Source of the DNA: Pontibacter korlensis
Lineage (GTDB): Bacteria > Bacteroidota > Bacteroidia > Cytophagales > Hymenobacteraceae
NCBI RefSeq assembly: GCF_000973725.1
Contig: NZ_CP009621.1
Location: forward strand, 4,891,001-4,955,000
Length of the DNA: 64,000 nt
Direction: 5' to 3'
Shown: positions 56,238 to 63,836 of the stretch, piece by piece
Layout: the number at the start of each line of letters is the position of its first letter
How positions within the stretch are numbered: the stretch's first letter is position 1
Position numbers and translations under genes: made by a program
The notes under the pieces: generated by a model
Seen by the model: only the letters and a program-made list of their open reading frames with translations
Databases searched by the model: none
Told to the model about the DNA's origin: nothing

Positions 56238-58019
56238 ATGAAAAGCATACTATATTTTACCCTGCTTGCTCTCGGCACATTTCTTTTTAGTTGCAAGCCT
56301 GAAACTCCCCAAACACCAGCATCAAAAACCAAAGCGTACCTGCTTGCCAACCTCGATACGCTACAGCACAGTGCAGAGCATCAGTTGCTGCGCCTGGCTA
56401 TAGCAGGCTCTTCAGACTCCTTACGTTTGGCTTTCCAGGAGGCTCGGCGCAGGTATAAAAAAGTGGAGCTGTTTACTGAGTACTATGCCCCAACAGCCAG
56501 CAAAGCCCTGAACGGTGCACCGCTGCCAGAGTACGAGGTGCTGGAGTCAAAGTCTTTCGAACCATCTGGCCTGCAGGTAATAGAAGAGTACCTCTACCCT
56601 ACTTTCGACACGACCAACCGTGAAGAGCTGGTGCGTGAGGCAAAAAAGTTTGTATCGGTGCTTGGCAGGGCTAGGGTCATACTACGCGAAACTGAATTGG
56701 AAGAGGCAAACATTCTTAACGCCTGTAAGCAGGAAATCTACCGAATCATGGTACTCGGCATTTCAGGCTTTGACACTCCCCTTACAAACACAGGTGTAGC
56801 AGAGGCTGCCGTTTCGCTTACCGCTGTGCAGGAGGTGCTAAGCTTTTTTGGAGAGCACCCGGAGCTGCAACAGTTACTACAGGAGGCTATACACTATACT
56901 TCCAGTTCGGAGGATTTCGATGCGTTTGACCGCTTAGCTTTTATTACCCGTTTCGCAAACCCTATTACCTCTTATATTACCAATTGGCAGCAGGAACTCC
57001 AGATAGACGACCTACCCAACAGGCTAGTCTTAAACTCAAAAGCTGCTACGCTATTTGATAAGGATGCCCTGAACAACGATGCCTTTGCCGGTTCGGCTGA
57101 TGCAGCCTCTACGCCAGACAAAGTTGCCTTGGGTAAAGCCTTGTTCTTTAGCCCTGTTGTTTCAGGGAACACTAGCACCTGCAGTACCTGCCATCAACCT
57201 GAGCTGGCTTTTACCGATGGCTTACCGAAGAGCGCCTCATTGGTAAAGGGCAAGTTTGTGCAGCGTAATGCTCCAACACTGTATTACGCCGGCTTACAGC
57301 ACTCCCAGTTTTACGACATGCGTGCTACTACACTCGAGAGCCAGGCTGTAGATGTAATTCGGAATAAAGATGAAATGCATGCATCGGTAGAAGAGGCTGC
57401 CCAAAGGCTAAACCAACAGCCCGACTTTGTGCAGGCTTTTCAAACTGCATTTCCAGGTATGGAAACGGAAATTCAACCAAGGCACGTCATGTTGGTACTC
57501 GCCAGCTATGTACGCTCCCTTACCCCCTTCAACTCCCGCTTCGACAGGCACATGCGTGGCAAAGAAGGGCAGCTGTCGGCAGAAGAGATCAAAGGTTTTA
57601 ACCTGTTTATGGGCAAGGCCAAGTGTGGTACCTGCCACTTTATGCCTGTATTTAATGGCACCGCTGCCCCCGCCTTCACCAACACGGAGGCTGAAGTCTT
57701 AGGTGTGCTGGCAGATCCTAAAGCCCCTCACCCTACCCTGGACCCAGATAAAGGCCGTTACGGCTTTACTCCGCTGGATGGGTTACAGCATGCCTTCAAA
57801 ACACCTACGCTACGAAATATCTCTAAAACGGCACCTTATATGCACAACGGCGCCTACGAAACGCTGGAAGAGGTAATGGACTTTTATAACAAGGGCGGTG
57901 CAGCAGGCATGGGCTTACAGCTGGAAAATCAAACCCTGCCCCCCGATCCGCTCAACCTGACACCCGAGGAAACCAAAGCTATCATTGCCTTTCTGCAAAC
58001 ACTGACAGATGAAGTATAG
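56238..58019 (+). CDS. Di-heme cytochrome c peroxidase lipoprotein with N-terminal imelysin-like region
   Basis: 593 residues from the ATG at 56238, which gives a lipobox (LFSC, Cys19); the frame opens 13 codons upstream. Residues about 40-270 are helical and resemble imelysin-type domains. The C-terminal half is a CcpA/MauG-like module with haem sites CSTCH at 315-319 and CGTCH at 463-467, plus RNAPTLYYAG and KTPTLRNISKTAPYMHNGAY. CCPs reduce hydrogen peroxide; MauG relatives oxidise protein residues. The fusion could couple metal handling to peroxide chemistry, which is inference. Confidence 0.9.
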   Translation: MKSILYFTLLALGTFLFSCKPETPQTPASKTKAYLLANLDTLQHSAEHQLLRLAIAGSSDSLRLAFQEARRRYKKVELFTEYYAPTASKALNGAPLPEYEVLESKSFEPSGLQVIEEYLYPTFDTTNREELVREAKKFVSVLGRARVILRETELEEANILNACKQEIYRIMVLGISGFDTPLTNTGVAEAAVSLTAVQEVLSFFGEHPELQQLLQEAIHYTSSSEDFDAFDRLAFITRFANPITSYITNWQQELQIDDLPNRLVLNSKAATLFDKDALNNDAFAGSADAASTPDKVALGKALFFSPVVSGNTSTCSTCHQPELAFTDGLPKSASLVKGKFVQRNAPTLYYAGLQHSQFYDMRATTLESQAVDVIRNKDEMHASVEEAAQRLNQQPDFVQAFQTAFPGMETEIQPRHVMLVLASYVRSLTPFNSRFDRHMRGKEGQLSAEEIKGFNLFMGKAKCGTCHFMPVFNGTAAPAFTNTEAEVLGVLADPKAPHPTLDPDKGRYGFTPLDGLQHAFKTPTLRNISKTAPYMHNGAYETLEEVMDFYNKGGAAGMGLQLENQTLPPDPLNLTPEETKAIIAFLQTLTDEV

Positions 58020-58023
58020 CCAG

Positions 58024-58070
58024 AAAACAACAAAGGCCTATGTAGTAAATCATAGGCCTTTGTTGTTTTA
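58024..58070 (+). terminator. Strong terminator after the di-heme peroxidase
   Basis: A perfect 18-bp stem AAACAACAAAGGCCTATG / CATAGGCCTTTGTTGTTT with an 8-nt loop starts 5 bp after the stop codon. Confidence 0.9.
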
Positions 58071-58122
58071 TCAAACTTGTGGGTTCATATGCTATATCGA
58101 GTTGTACCCGTAACTTTATTTC

Positions 58123-58380
58123 TCACAGCTCCAGAGCATCGCGGACATCAATAGCATCTATGTAAGGTTCCAGCACTGCCACAGCATTGGCAGTACTTTT
58201 AAAGATACTGAAAACCTGCACCTCATCTCCAGCCCAAAGCTCTATGAATGAGTTATTTACAGCATAAAGAGTTACGGTCCACTTATTATACTTGCGCTGG
58301 GCAAGTACAGTCCCGTCTCTTGCTATTATCTCCGCCTGACTCCTGAAAGGGAGCCTCTCAAACATTGAATATTCCAGCAT
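58123..58380 (-). CDS. Small protein of unknown function
   Basis: 85 residues from the ATG at 58380; the frame extends four codons to a TTG, and a second Met lies five codons in. The sequence MFERLPFRSQAEIIARDGTV ... WTVTLYAVNNSFIELWAGDE is a compact alpha/beta pattern with balanced composition, so it looks like a real gene. I do not recognise the family. It has no signal peptide and stands alone between a terminator and the hsp20 control region. Confidence 0.62.
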   Translation of the reverse strand: MLEYSMFERLPFRSQAEIIARDGTVLAQRKYNKWTVTLYAVNNSFIELWAGDEVQVFSIFKSTANAVAVLEPYIDAIDVRDALEL

Positions 58381-58567
58381 ACTTCGTATCAAACAGTCAG
58401 CTATAGATAAGGGTGGTAGCCCTTAAATAGTTTCATCCAGGTAGTGCTAATATAAGGCTTCACAAGCTGTTTTCTAATCATAGTCCCGGTGGTACTTATC
58501 TACACTTATCCGCGCCACTTTCTGCTTTAGGGGCAGTGAAAAAATTTCAGTCCTGAAAAAGAATTTT

Positions 58568-58584
58568 TGACAGAAAAACTGTCA
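58568..58584. promoter_or_regulatory. Inverted repeat, possible operator
   Basis: TGACAG-AAAAA-CTGTCA has perfect 6-bp arms and lies 20 bp upstream of the sigma-54-like site. It could be an activator or repressor site for hsp20. Confidence 0.4.
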
Positions 58585-58603
58585 TTTTTTCGCAGGGCAC
58601 GAA

Positions 58604-58620
58604 TTGGCATTCAACTTGTT
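58604..58620 (+). promoter_or_regulatory. Sigma-54-like promoter for hsp20
   Basis: TTGGCATTCAACTTGTT resembles TTGGCACG-N4-TTGCT: the GG and TTG blocks have the right spacing, but the -12 GC is GT. It lies 77 bp before the ATG. Confidence 0.4.
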
Positions 58621-58681
58621 TTGGGAAAGTTAGCTATGAAGCAAATGGTTAACTTAGATAGGTTTAATGGTTAATTAAAGA

Positions 58682-58688
58682 AAGGAGG
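58682..58688 (+). promoter_or_regulatory. Strong Shine-Dalgarno of hsp20
   Basis: AAGGAGG lies 8 bases before the ATG at 58697. Such a full Shine-Dalgarno is unusual in this window, where most genes lack one, and it supports high-level translation. Confidence 0.75.
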
Positions 58689-58696
58689 GTAGAATT

Positions 58697-59152
58697 ATGG
58701 GAACTCTAATGAAGCAAAACCGAGATTTATTCCCAACCATTCCTTCATTCTTTGATGACAATATGTTGAGGGATTGGTTTAACTGGCCGTTACTCAATAA
58801 CTCAGAGCGCAGCTCTGTTCCGGCTGTAAACATTAAAGAGACAAACGATGCCTTTGAGCTTGAAGTAGCTGCTCCTGGAATGAGCAAGCAAGACTTCAAA
58901 GTTGAGCTCAACAACAACATGCTTGTGATTTCTGCTGAAAAAGAGAACAAGCATGAGGAACAAGATGATCAGGGTAACTTTACCCGCAGAGAGTTCAACT
59001 ACCAGTCTTTTACGCGAACTTTCAGTTTGCCAGAAAGAATGGTGCTAGGCGACAAGATCTCTGCCAAGTATAAAGATGGTCTCCTTTGCATCACTGTTCC
59101 TAAATCAGAAGATGCTAAGGTGAAACCAGCTAAGCAAATTGAGATAGCTTAA
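58697..59152 (+). CDS. Hsp20/alpha-crystallin small heat-shock protein
   Basis: 151 residues. The alpha-crystallin domain (about 43-140) shows AFELEVAAPGMSKQDFKVEL, the arginine-rich NFTRREFNYQSFTRTFSLPE and SAKYKDGLLCITVPK, and a C-terminal I-x-I tail (IEIA). It is an ATP-independent holdase that forms oligomers and binds unfolding proteins. Its start is fixed by the strong Shine-Dalgarno. The upstream elements suggest stress-dependent control. Confidence 0.95.
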   Translation: MGTLMKQNRDLFPTIPSFFDDNMLRDWFNWPLLNNSERSSVPAVNIKETNDAFELEVAAPGMSKQDFKVELNNNMLVISAEKENKHEEQDDQGNFTRREFNYQSFTRTFSLPERMVLGDKISAKYKDGLLCITVPKSEDAKVKPAKQIEIA

Positions 59153-59188
59153 CAAAAAAGGGCGGTAACATACCGCTCTTTTTTGTTA
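59151..59188 (+). terminator. Terminator after hsp20
   Basis: A 17-bp stem AACAAAAAAGGGCGGTA / TACCGCTCTTTTTTGTT with one mismatch overlaps the stop codon and ends in a T-run. Confidence 0.88.
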
Positions 59189-59354
59189 TCATCCTATTCT
59201 TACAGAGGCTCTCCTTTCCAACATCTATCCAACGCAGGTATCAACTAATCGCAGCGCCATGCAGGCTGTTTCCTTTCACGTTTTAAACCTTCCTGCTACC
59301 TTTACCTCTAATAGAAAAGCACTATATACATAACCTACATTTATTCTTACCCTT

Positions 59355-60908
59355 ATGAAAAGAAGATTACAAGCTTTTCTCTTCTTACTACTCCTGACAG
59401 GGAGCCTTGCGCAGGCCCAGGTAAAAGACCCTGTGGTAGAAGGAATAGTAAAAGAGGCTAACGAAAATTCTCAGCTAGAGCAGCTGGCTCATGAGCTGTT
59501 GGATGGCATAGGTCCACGCCTGGTGGGTACGCCACAGATGCAGCAAGCACATGACTGGGCTGTGGCTAAGTATAAAAACTGGGGCATCGAAGCCCGCAAC
59601 GAAAAGTGGGGTGAGTGGCGCGGCTGGCAACGTGGTGTAACGCATGTAGATATGGTGCACCCACGTGTGCAGTCTCTGGATGCTATGCAGCTTGCCTGGA
59701 GCCCCGGTACCAAGAGCAAAGGCGTAACTGCCGAGGTAATTGCACTTCCGAACCTGCAGGACTCAGTGGCCTTCCAAAAATGGCTGCCAAACGTTAAAGG
59801 CAAGTTCGTGATGATTTCTATGCCGCAGCCAACCGGCCGCCCGGACTATAACTGGGAGGAATTTGCTACCAAGGAGTCGCTGGAGAAAATGCATCAGCAC
59901 CGAGACTCGCTTAACAAAGTATGGTCGGAGCGCATGGAAGCGATTGGCTACAATGGCCGCTCATTGCCGCCGGCACTCGAGCAGGCTGGTGCAGCAGGTG
60001 TGGTTACCTCTAACTGGTCGCGCGGCTTTGGCGTGAATAAGATTTTCGGAGCCTATACCAAGAAAGTGCCAAGCATTGATATGGAACTGGAAGACTACGG
60101 CATGCTGTACCGCCTGGCGGAGTCCGGTCAAAAACCACAAATAAAAGTGGTTGCTGAGTCTAAGAACCTGAAAAACGCCCCTACCTTCAACACCATCGCT
60201 GAAATAAAGGGAACAGAGAAGCCAGAGGAGTATGTGATCCTTTCTGCCCATTTCGATTCATGGGATGGTGGCACTGGTGCTACAGATAATGGTACAGGTA
60301 CTATTGTAATGATGGAGGCGATGCGTATTCTTAAGAAAATGTACCCTAACCCGAAGCGCACCATTCTAGTCGGCCACTGGGGAAGCGAAGAACAAGGCCT
60401 AAATGGTTCACGTGCCTTTGTAGCAGACCATCCGGAAATTGTGAAGAACACACAGGCAGTTTTCAACCAGGATAATGGAACCGGTAGAGTGGTAAACATT
60501 TCCGGCCAGGGCTTCCTGCATGCCTATGATTTTCTGGGTCGCTGGTTAAGCGCAGCTCCGGAGAACATTACCAGCTCTATTGAAACACACTTTCCTGGCT
60601 TCCCGGGTGGTGGTGGTTCTGACCACGCCTCTTTCGTAGCTGCTGGTGCCCCGGCGTTCATGCTTAGCTCACTAAGCTGGTCTTACGGTACTTACACCTG
60701 GCATACCAACCGCGATACTTACGATAAGATCGTGTTCGACGATGTGCGCAACAACGCCATATTGGTAGCTATACTTGCCTACAAAGCCAGTGAGGACCCT
60801 AACATGGCCTCTCGCGAACGAATTGTTCTGCCTATAGACACTAAAACAGGTGAGCAAAGAACCTGGCCTGCACAAAGAGAGCCGAACCGCAAGGGTGGCT
60901 TGGACTAA
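59355..60908 (+). CDS. Secreted M28 family zinc metallopeptidase
   Basis: 517 residues with a signal peptide (MKRRLQAFLFLLLLTGSLAQA). A PA-type insert (about 130-280) precedes the co-catalytic zinc site: LSAHFDSWDGG with His299, GATDNGTG with Asp311, WGSEEQGLNGS with Glu345/Glu346, and GGGGSDHASF near the end. M28 enzymes are aminopeptidases or carboxypeptidases. The export signal places it in the periplasm or outside, in line with the other peptidases of this window. Confidence 0.93.
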   Translation: MKRRLQAFLFLLLLTGSLAQAQVKDPVVEGIVKEANENSQLEQLAHELLDGIGPRLVGTPQMQQAHDWAVAKYKNWGIEARNEKWGEWRGWQRGVTHVDMVHPRVQSLDAMQLAWSPGTKSKGVTAEVIALPNLQDSVAFQKWLPNVKGKFVMISMPQPTGRPDYNWEEFATKESLEKMHQHRDSLNKVWSERMEAIGYNGRSLPPALEQAGAAGVVTSNWSRGFGVNKIFGAYTKKVPSIDMELEDYGMLYRLAESGQKPQIKVVAESKNLKNAPTFNTIAEIKGTEKPEEYVILSAHFDSWDGGTGATDNGTGTIVMMEAMRILKKMYPNPKRTILVGHWGSEEQGLNGSRAFVADHPEIVKNTQAVFNQDNGTGRVVNISGQGFLHAYDFLGRWLSAAPENITSSIETHFPGFPGGGGSDHASFVAAGAPAFMLSSLSWSYGTYTWHTNRDTYDKIVFDDVRNNAILVAILAYKASEDPNMASRERIVLPIDTKTGEQRTWPAQREPNRKGGLD

Positions 60909-60930
60909 AATAATCTAAGTATAAAAACCT

Positions 60931-60970
60931 CAAAAGGGGCTGCCAAAATTGGCAGCCCCTTTTGTTTATA
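60931..60970 (+). terminator. Terminator after the M28 peptidase
   Basis: A perfect 14-bp stem CAAAAGGGGCTGCC / GGCAGCCCCTTTTG with loop AAAATT is followed by TTTA. Confidence 0.88.
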
Positions 60971-61069
60971 GGCGGCATCTTCAGCAAAACACCAGATAAA
61001 TGTAGGATATTGGCCCCATGGATACTTAATTGCATGCCCAATTAAAGTTGTTACACAGAGTTTATAGTT

Positions 61070-62413
61070 TTGAAATCCAAAAGTATCTCCCTCAGGGAAA
61101 CGTTCTTCATCGGCCTGATGCTGTTTGCTGTTTTCTTCGGCGCAGGCAACCTGATTTTTCCTTTATCGCTGGGTCAGGCTTCCGGCACAAACATTATACC
61201 TGCCATCATAGGCTTTCTGATGACCGGTGTTGGGCTTCCGCTGTTGGGAGTTATTGCCATCGGCACTTCAAAGAATGAGGATGTGCAGACTATTTCGGCT
61301 AAAGTACACCCACTGTTTGGCTTACTCTTTCCCGTAATTATTTACCTAACTATAGGTCCTTTGTTTGCTGTTCCAAGAACAGGTACTGTGTCGTATGAAA
61401 TTGGGGTTGCTCCTTTCCTATCAGAAAGCCTGAAGTCATCCGGCATTGGCATGGTGTTGTATACGGCCTTCTTTTTTGTAGTTACATACCTGCTTGCCCT
61501 AAATCCGGGCAAGGTGGTAGATCGCATAGGTAAAATCCTTACCCCGGTGCTGTTAATCATCTTGGCGGCGCTTCTCCTGAAAAGCTTTTTTGCACCACTT
61601 GGCTCCATTCAGGCTCCCCTAGAAGTTTATGAAAGTGCCCCATTCTTCAAAGGCTTTCAAGAGGGGTATCTCACCATGGATACCATTGGATCCTTTGTGT
61701 TTGGTCTTATCGTAATCAATGCCATCCGAAGCAAAGGTGTGGAGAGTACAAGCCAGATAGCTAAAGTATGTGTTACTGCTGCTCTTATTGCCGCCATTGG
61801 CCTTGGGGTAGTGTACATTGGCTTAGCCTATACCGGGGCCACTAGTGTAGGTGCTTTAGGGCACCTCGAAAATGGGGGCATGATCATCAGCCGTGTTTCT
61901 CACCTACAGTTTGGTTTGGCAGGTAAAGCTATACTTGGTGTGGCTATTACGTTTGCCTGCCTAACAACAAGTGTAGGCCTGGTAGTGGCCTGTGCCTCCT
62001 ACTTCAGAAAGCTCAGACCTACCGTAGGCTACAAAACCTATGTGCTAGTCCTGACAATCATTAGTGCTGTGATCTCTAATGTAGGGCTTACCCAGATCAT
62101 CTCTTTTTCAGTGCCTGTTCTGGTTACCATCTACCCTATTGTTATTGTGCTGATCGCCCTTACCATGTTTAGCTCCTTCCTTAAGAGCAAGAGGCTGGTT
62201 TATACCTGGGCCGTTATGTTTGCAGGTCTTGTTAGTATAGTTGATGGGTTAAATGCTGCTGGTCTGGCCTCTGCAAGCCTGAACGAGTTTCTGACAGATT
62301 ACTTGCCATTGTTTAGCCTTGGTATGGGATGGCTGTTTCCTGCTATAGCAGGAGGGTTGATTGGCTTTATTCTCTCGTCGCGGCAAAACAACTATATACT
62401 CGAAAAAGCGTAA
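61070..62413 (+). CDS. brnQ: Branched-chain amino acid transporter (BrnQ/LIVCS family)
   Basis: 447 residues and about twelve membrane helices. The opening FFIGLMLFAVFFGAGNLIFP and the motif GPLFAVPRTGTVSYEIG are diagnostic of BrnQ, a Na+- or H+-coupled Leu/Ile/Val importer. The start is TTG at 61070; no ATG lies between it and the first helix, so the TTG start is likely real. Confidence 0.93.
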   Translation: MKSKSISLRETFFIGLMLFAVFFGAGNLIFPLSLGQASGTNIIPAIIGFLMTGVGLPLLGVIAIGTSKNEDVQTISAKVHPLFGLLFPVIIYLTIGPLFAVPRTGTVSYEIGVAPFLSESLKSSGIGMVLYTAFFFVVTYLLALNPGKVVDRIGKILTPVLLIILAALLLKSFFAPLGSIQAPLEVYESAPFFKGFQEGYLTMDTIGSFVFGLIVINAIRSKGVESTSQIAKVCVTAALIAAIGLGVVYIGLAYTGATSVGALGHLENGGMIISRVSHLQFGLAGKAILGVAITFACLTTSVGLVVACASYFRKLRPTVGYKTYVLVLTIISAVISNVGLTQIISFSVPVLVTIYPIVIVLIALTMFSSFLKSKRLVYTWAVMFAGLVSIVDGLNAAGLASASLNEFLTDYLPLFSLGMGWLFPAIAGGLIGFILSSRQNNYILEKA

Positions 62414-62513
62414 CACTGGCAGCTAAAAATGCTTAAGCAAGATACAGTTCTACCGTAGTAATCTATATCAATATTTAAAGGAAAACTGAACTTTATATCA
62501 GGGTTTTAAACTG

Positions 62514-62545
62514 TTGCTTTATAATTTCCTTCTTTCGTAAATTTG
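62514..62545 (+). promoter_or_regulatory. Bacteroidota-type promoter of the STAS-like gene
   Basis: TTG at 62514-62516 and TAAATTTG at 62538-62545 (match to TAnnTTTG) are 21 bases apart, within the usual range. The ATG follows 18 bp after the -7 element. Confidence 0.55.
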
Positions 62546-62563
62546 TGTTCTCAAACACATCAT

Positions 62564-62977
62564 ATGATTCAAGAGCTTACAAATCCGTTTGGCCGAGTTT
62601 ATTTAACTATCGAGACGAATACTAAAAACAGATGGATACATGTAAACTGGATGGGCTACCTGACGGAGGAGAATATTAAGAACGGAGCTGCAGCCTATAC
62701 AAAAGCACTAGCTGATGCCGGTTTTAATTGTGTGCTAAACGACACCCGCCTGATAATTGGAGGCTGGGACCACTCCTTAAACTGGGTTGTGAATGAATGG
62801 GCTCCTCGTGCTGCACGAGCCGGGTTAAAGTACTTCGCCATGATCACTAATCCTGAAACCTTTGGCGGGTCTACAGCTTCAACTTTCTACAGTAATTTAA
62901 AGTCTTTCCAGGCTGAGGTTTTTGATGATAAAGCCAAAGCTGAAGAATGGCTTCGTCAGTACTCGATCGAACGCTAA
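62564..62977 (+). CDS. STAS/SpoIIAA-like domain protein
   Basis: 137 residues from the ATG at 62564 (an upstream TTG would add seven). The pattern RWIHVNWMGYLTEENIKNGA ... NCVLNDTRLIIGGWDHSLNW ... YFAMITNPETFGGSTAST fits the SpoIIAA-like fold found in small Bacteroidota proteins. It may be a signalling or protein-interaction module. Function is unknown. Its natural terminator may be the hairpin at 63571, now separated from it by mobile DNA. Confidence 0.72.
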   Translation: MIQELTNPFGRVYLTIETNTKNRWIHVNWMGYLTEENIKNGAAAYTKALADAGFNCVLNDTRLIIGGWDHSLNWVVNEWAPRAARAGLKYFAMITNPETFGGSTASTFYSNLKSFQAEVFDDKAKAEEWLRQYSIER

Positions 62978-63005
62978 TCTAGAAGTCGCATAAGTATAAG
63001 TTATA

Positions 63006-63240
63006 TTGACATTCCCACCGCTAAAGCAGGTGGGATTCCTGGGCTACCTGGCTACTGCGACCGTATATCTCCCAAGCTGAAACGGTCTGCCCGACCGCCT
63101 TATTTCTTATATTACTAGCTGCGTTCACATCCCGGTGCAGGGCATGTTTGCTGCAGCAAAGGTAACAGCCGGCAAGTGCAGGCGGTAGAACATAGGGTAA
63201 GATCGAGCCCAGCAAAAGTGAAGGGATGTCGCACCACATC
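63006..63240 (-). mobile_element. 235-bp mini-element derived from the TnpB element at 39.6 kb
   Basis: On the minus strand, bases 63240-63131 match 39623-39732 with 3 differences in 110 bp, and 63133-63006 match the right end 40768-40895, with a variable patch just before the terminal hairpin. The 1038 bp between them, nearly all of tnpB, is missing. The junction lies at GGG, shared by both sides. The end hairpin (TCCCACC...GGTGGGA) and terminal TCAA (63009-63006) are intact, so it could still be moved by a TnpA in trans. Confidence 0.85.
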
Positions 63241-63294
63241 CAGAGCGTCTTTGCCCACATCGACGCCCAGGTTCTGACAGAGTAAATTCTTCAT
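63232..63294 (-). pseudogene. Possible N-terminal fragment of an IS110-family recombinase
   Basis: From an ATG at 63294 the frame reads MKNLLCQNLGVDVGKDALDV, then runs into the mini-element. The xxGVDVGKDxLDV pattern, with the first catalytic Asp, matches the start of IS110-type DEDD recombinases. Only about 20 codons are left, so this could be chance. No other IS110 part is visible in the window. Confidence 0.45.
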
Positions 63295-63402
63295 AGCTGA
63301 AGGGGCTTAAGTGGAAAAAAAACATTCATCTTCCGGGCCTACACTCACTCATGCCTGCGGATGGGGCAGCCTCTAGGTACTGTCCAGGCTTTTAAGAAGA
63401 AG

Positions 63403-63474
63403 AGAAAGGGAAGGGATTCCTTGGGGGCGACATCATCAAAGTGTCTAGTGCAAGGGCTTTCTCCTTCCCTTTCT
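63403..63474 (+). repeat. Structured repeat A
   Basis: Perfect 12-bp arms AGAAAGGGAAGG / CCTTCCCTTTCT enclose a 48-nt loop that ends with the core AGTGCAAGGGCTTTCT (63447-63462). Confidence 0.6.
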
Positions 63475-63521
63475 GTTAGCTTACGTTTAAGAGCCTGATA
63501 AAATTGAACTTACGCTTATAC

Positions 63522-63571
63522 TGCCAAAGATATGAGTGCGAGGGCTTTCTTTGGCATTTACTCGTAAGAGC
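63522..63571 (+). repeat. Structured repeat B
   Basis: The 8-bp arms TGCCAAAG / CTTTGGCA enclose a 19-nt loop. The core AGTGCGAGGGCTTTCT is at 63535-63550. The 37 bases 63535-63571 match the minus-strand copy at 39539-39575 in 32 positions. Confidence 0.62.
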
Positions 63572-63608
63572 AAAGGTATGGGCAGTTCGTCCATACCTTT
63601 GTTATTTT
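63571..63608 (+). terminator. Plus-strand terminator with no gene directly upstream
   Basis: A perfect 11-bp stem CAAAGGTATGG / CCATACCTTTG with a 9-nt loop is followed by TTATTTT. It probably belongs to the STAS-like gene and was displaced by the mobile DNA, or it ends an unannotated RNA. Confidence 0.7.
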
Positions 63609-63836
63609 AATCCTGACAGTAAAGCGGCTACCTAATTAGCAAACGATCCATACAACTATCTCCTTATACACCACAGCCTGCTTATGTACCTTTGCTCTCG
63701 TAGCAATACAAAGCATTAACTGCTTAGAATAGGTATAGCCCTGTCTTTCCCGTACTTTTGTAGTATAAGGATATGCCTGCAGGCTACTGTTATGAAACCA
63801 GACTCTAAATTTTGCTGCAATAGCCCCCGCAATTAT

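Larger units (their letters stand above)
58381..58696. other. Control region upstream of hsp20
   Basis: This 316-bp AT-rich stretch holds an inverted repeat at 58568-58584, a sigma-54-like site at 58604-58620 and a strong Shine-Dalgarno at 58682-58688, each described separately. No gene is seen. Confidence 0.6.
62978..63791. other. Gene-poor stretch filled with mobile-element debris and structured repeats
   Basis: This 814-bp region holds, in order, the mini TnpB-derived element (63006-63240), a possible IS110 N-terminal fragment (63232-63294), two structured repeats (63403-63474 and 63522-63571), a terminator (63571-63608) and the leader of the pseudouridine synthase gene. Confidence 0.7.

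Noticed and set aside
61065-61072. TAGTTTTG as the promoter of brnQ
   Set aside because: It overlaps the TTG start codon itself and has no TTG at the right distance. Words of this kind are expected about 30 times by chance in the window.
63021-63260. 79-codon minus-strand frame across the mini-element ending with the TnpB tail ([16 protein letters not shown])
   Set aside because: It fuses non-coding left-end sequence to the last tnpB codons through the deletion. The key Asp before RDVN is His and no nuclease core is left.
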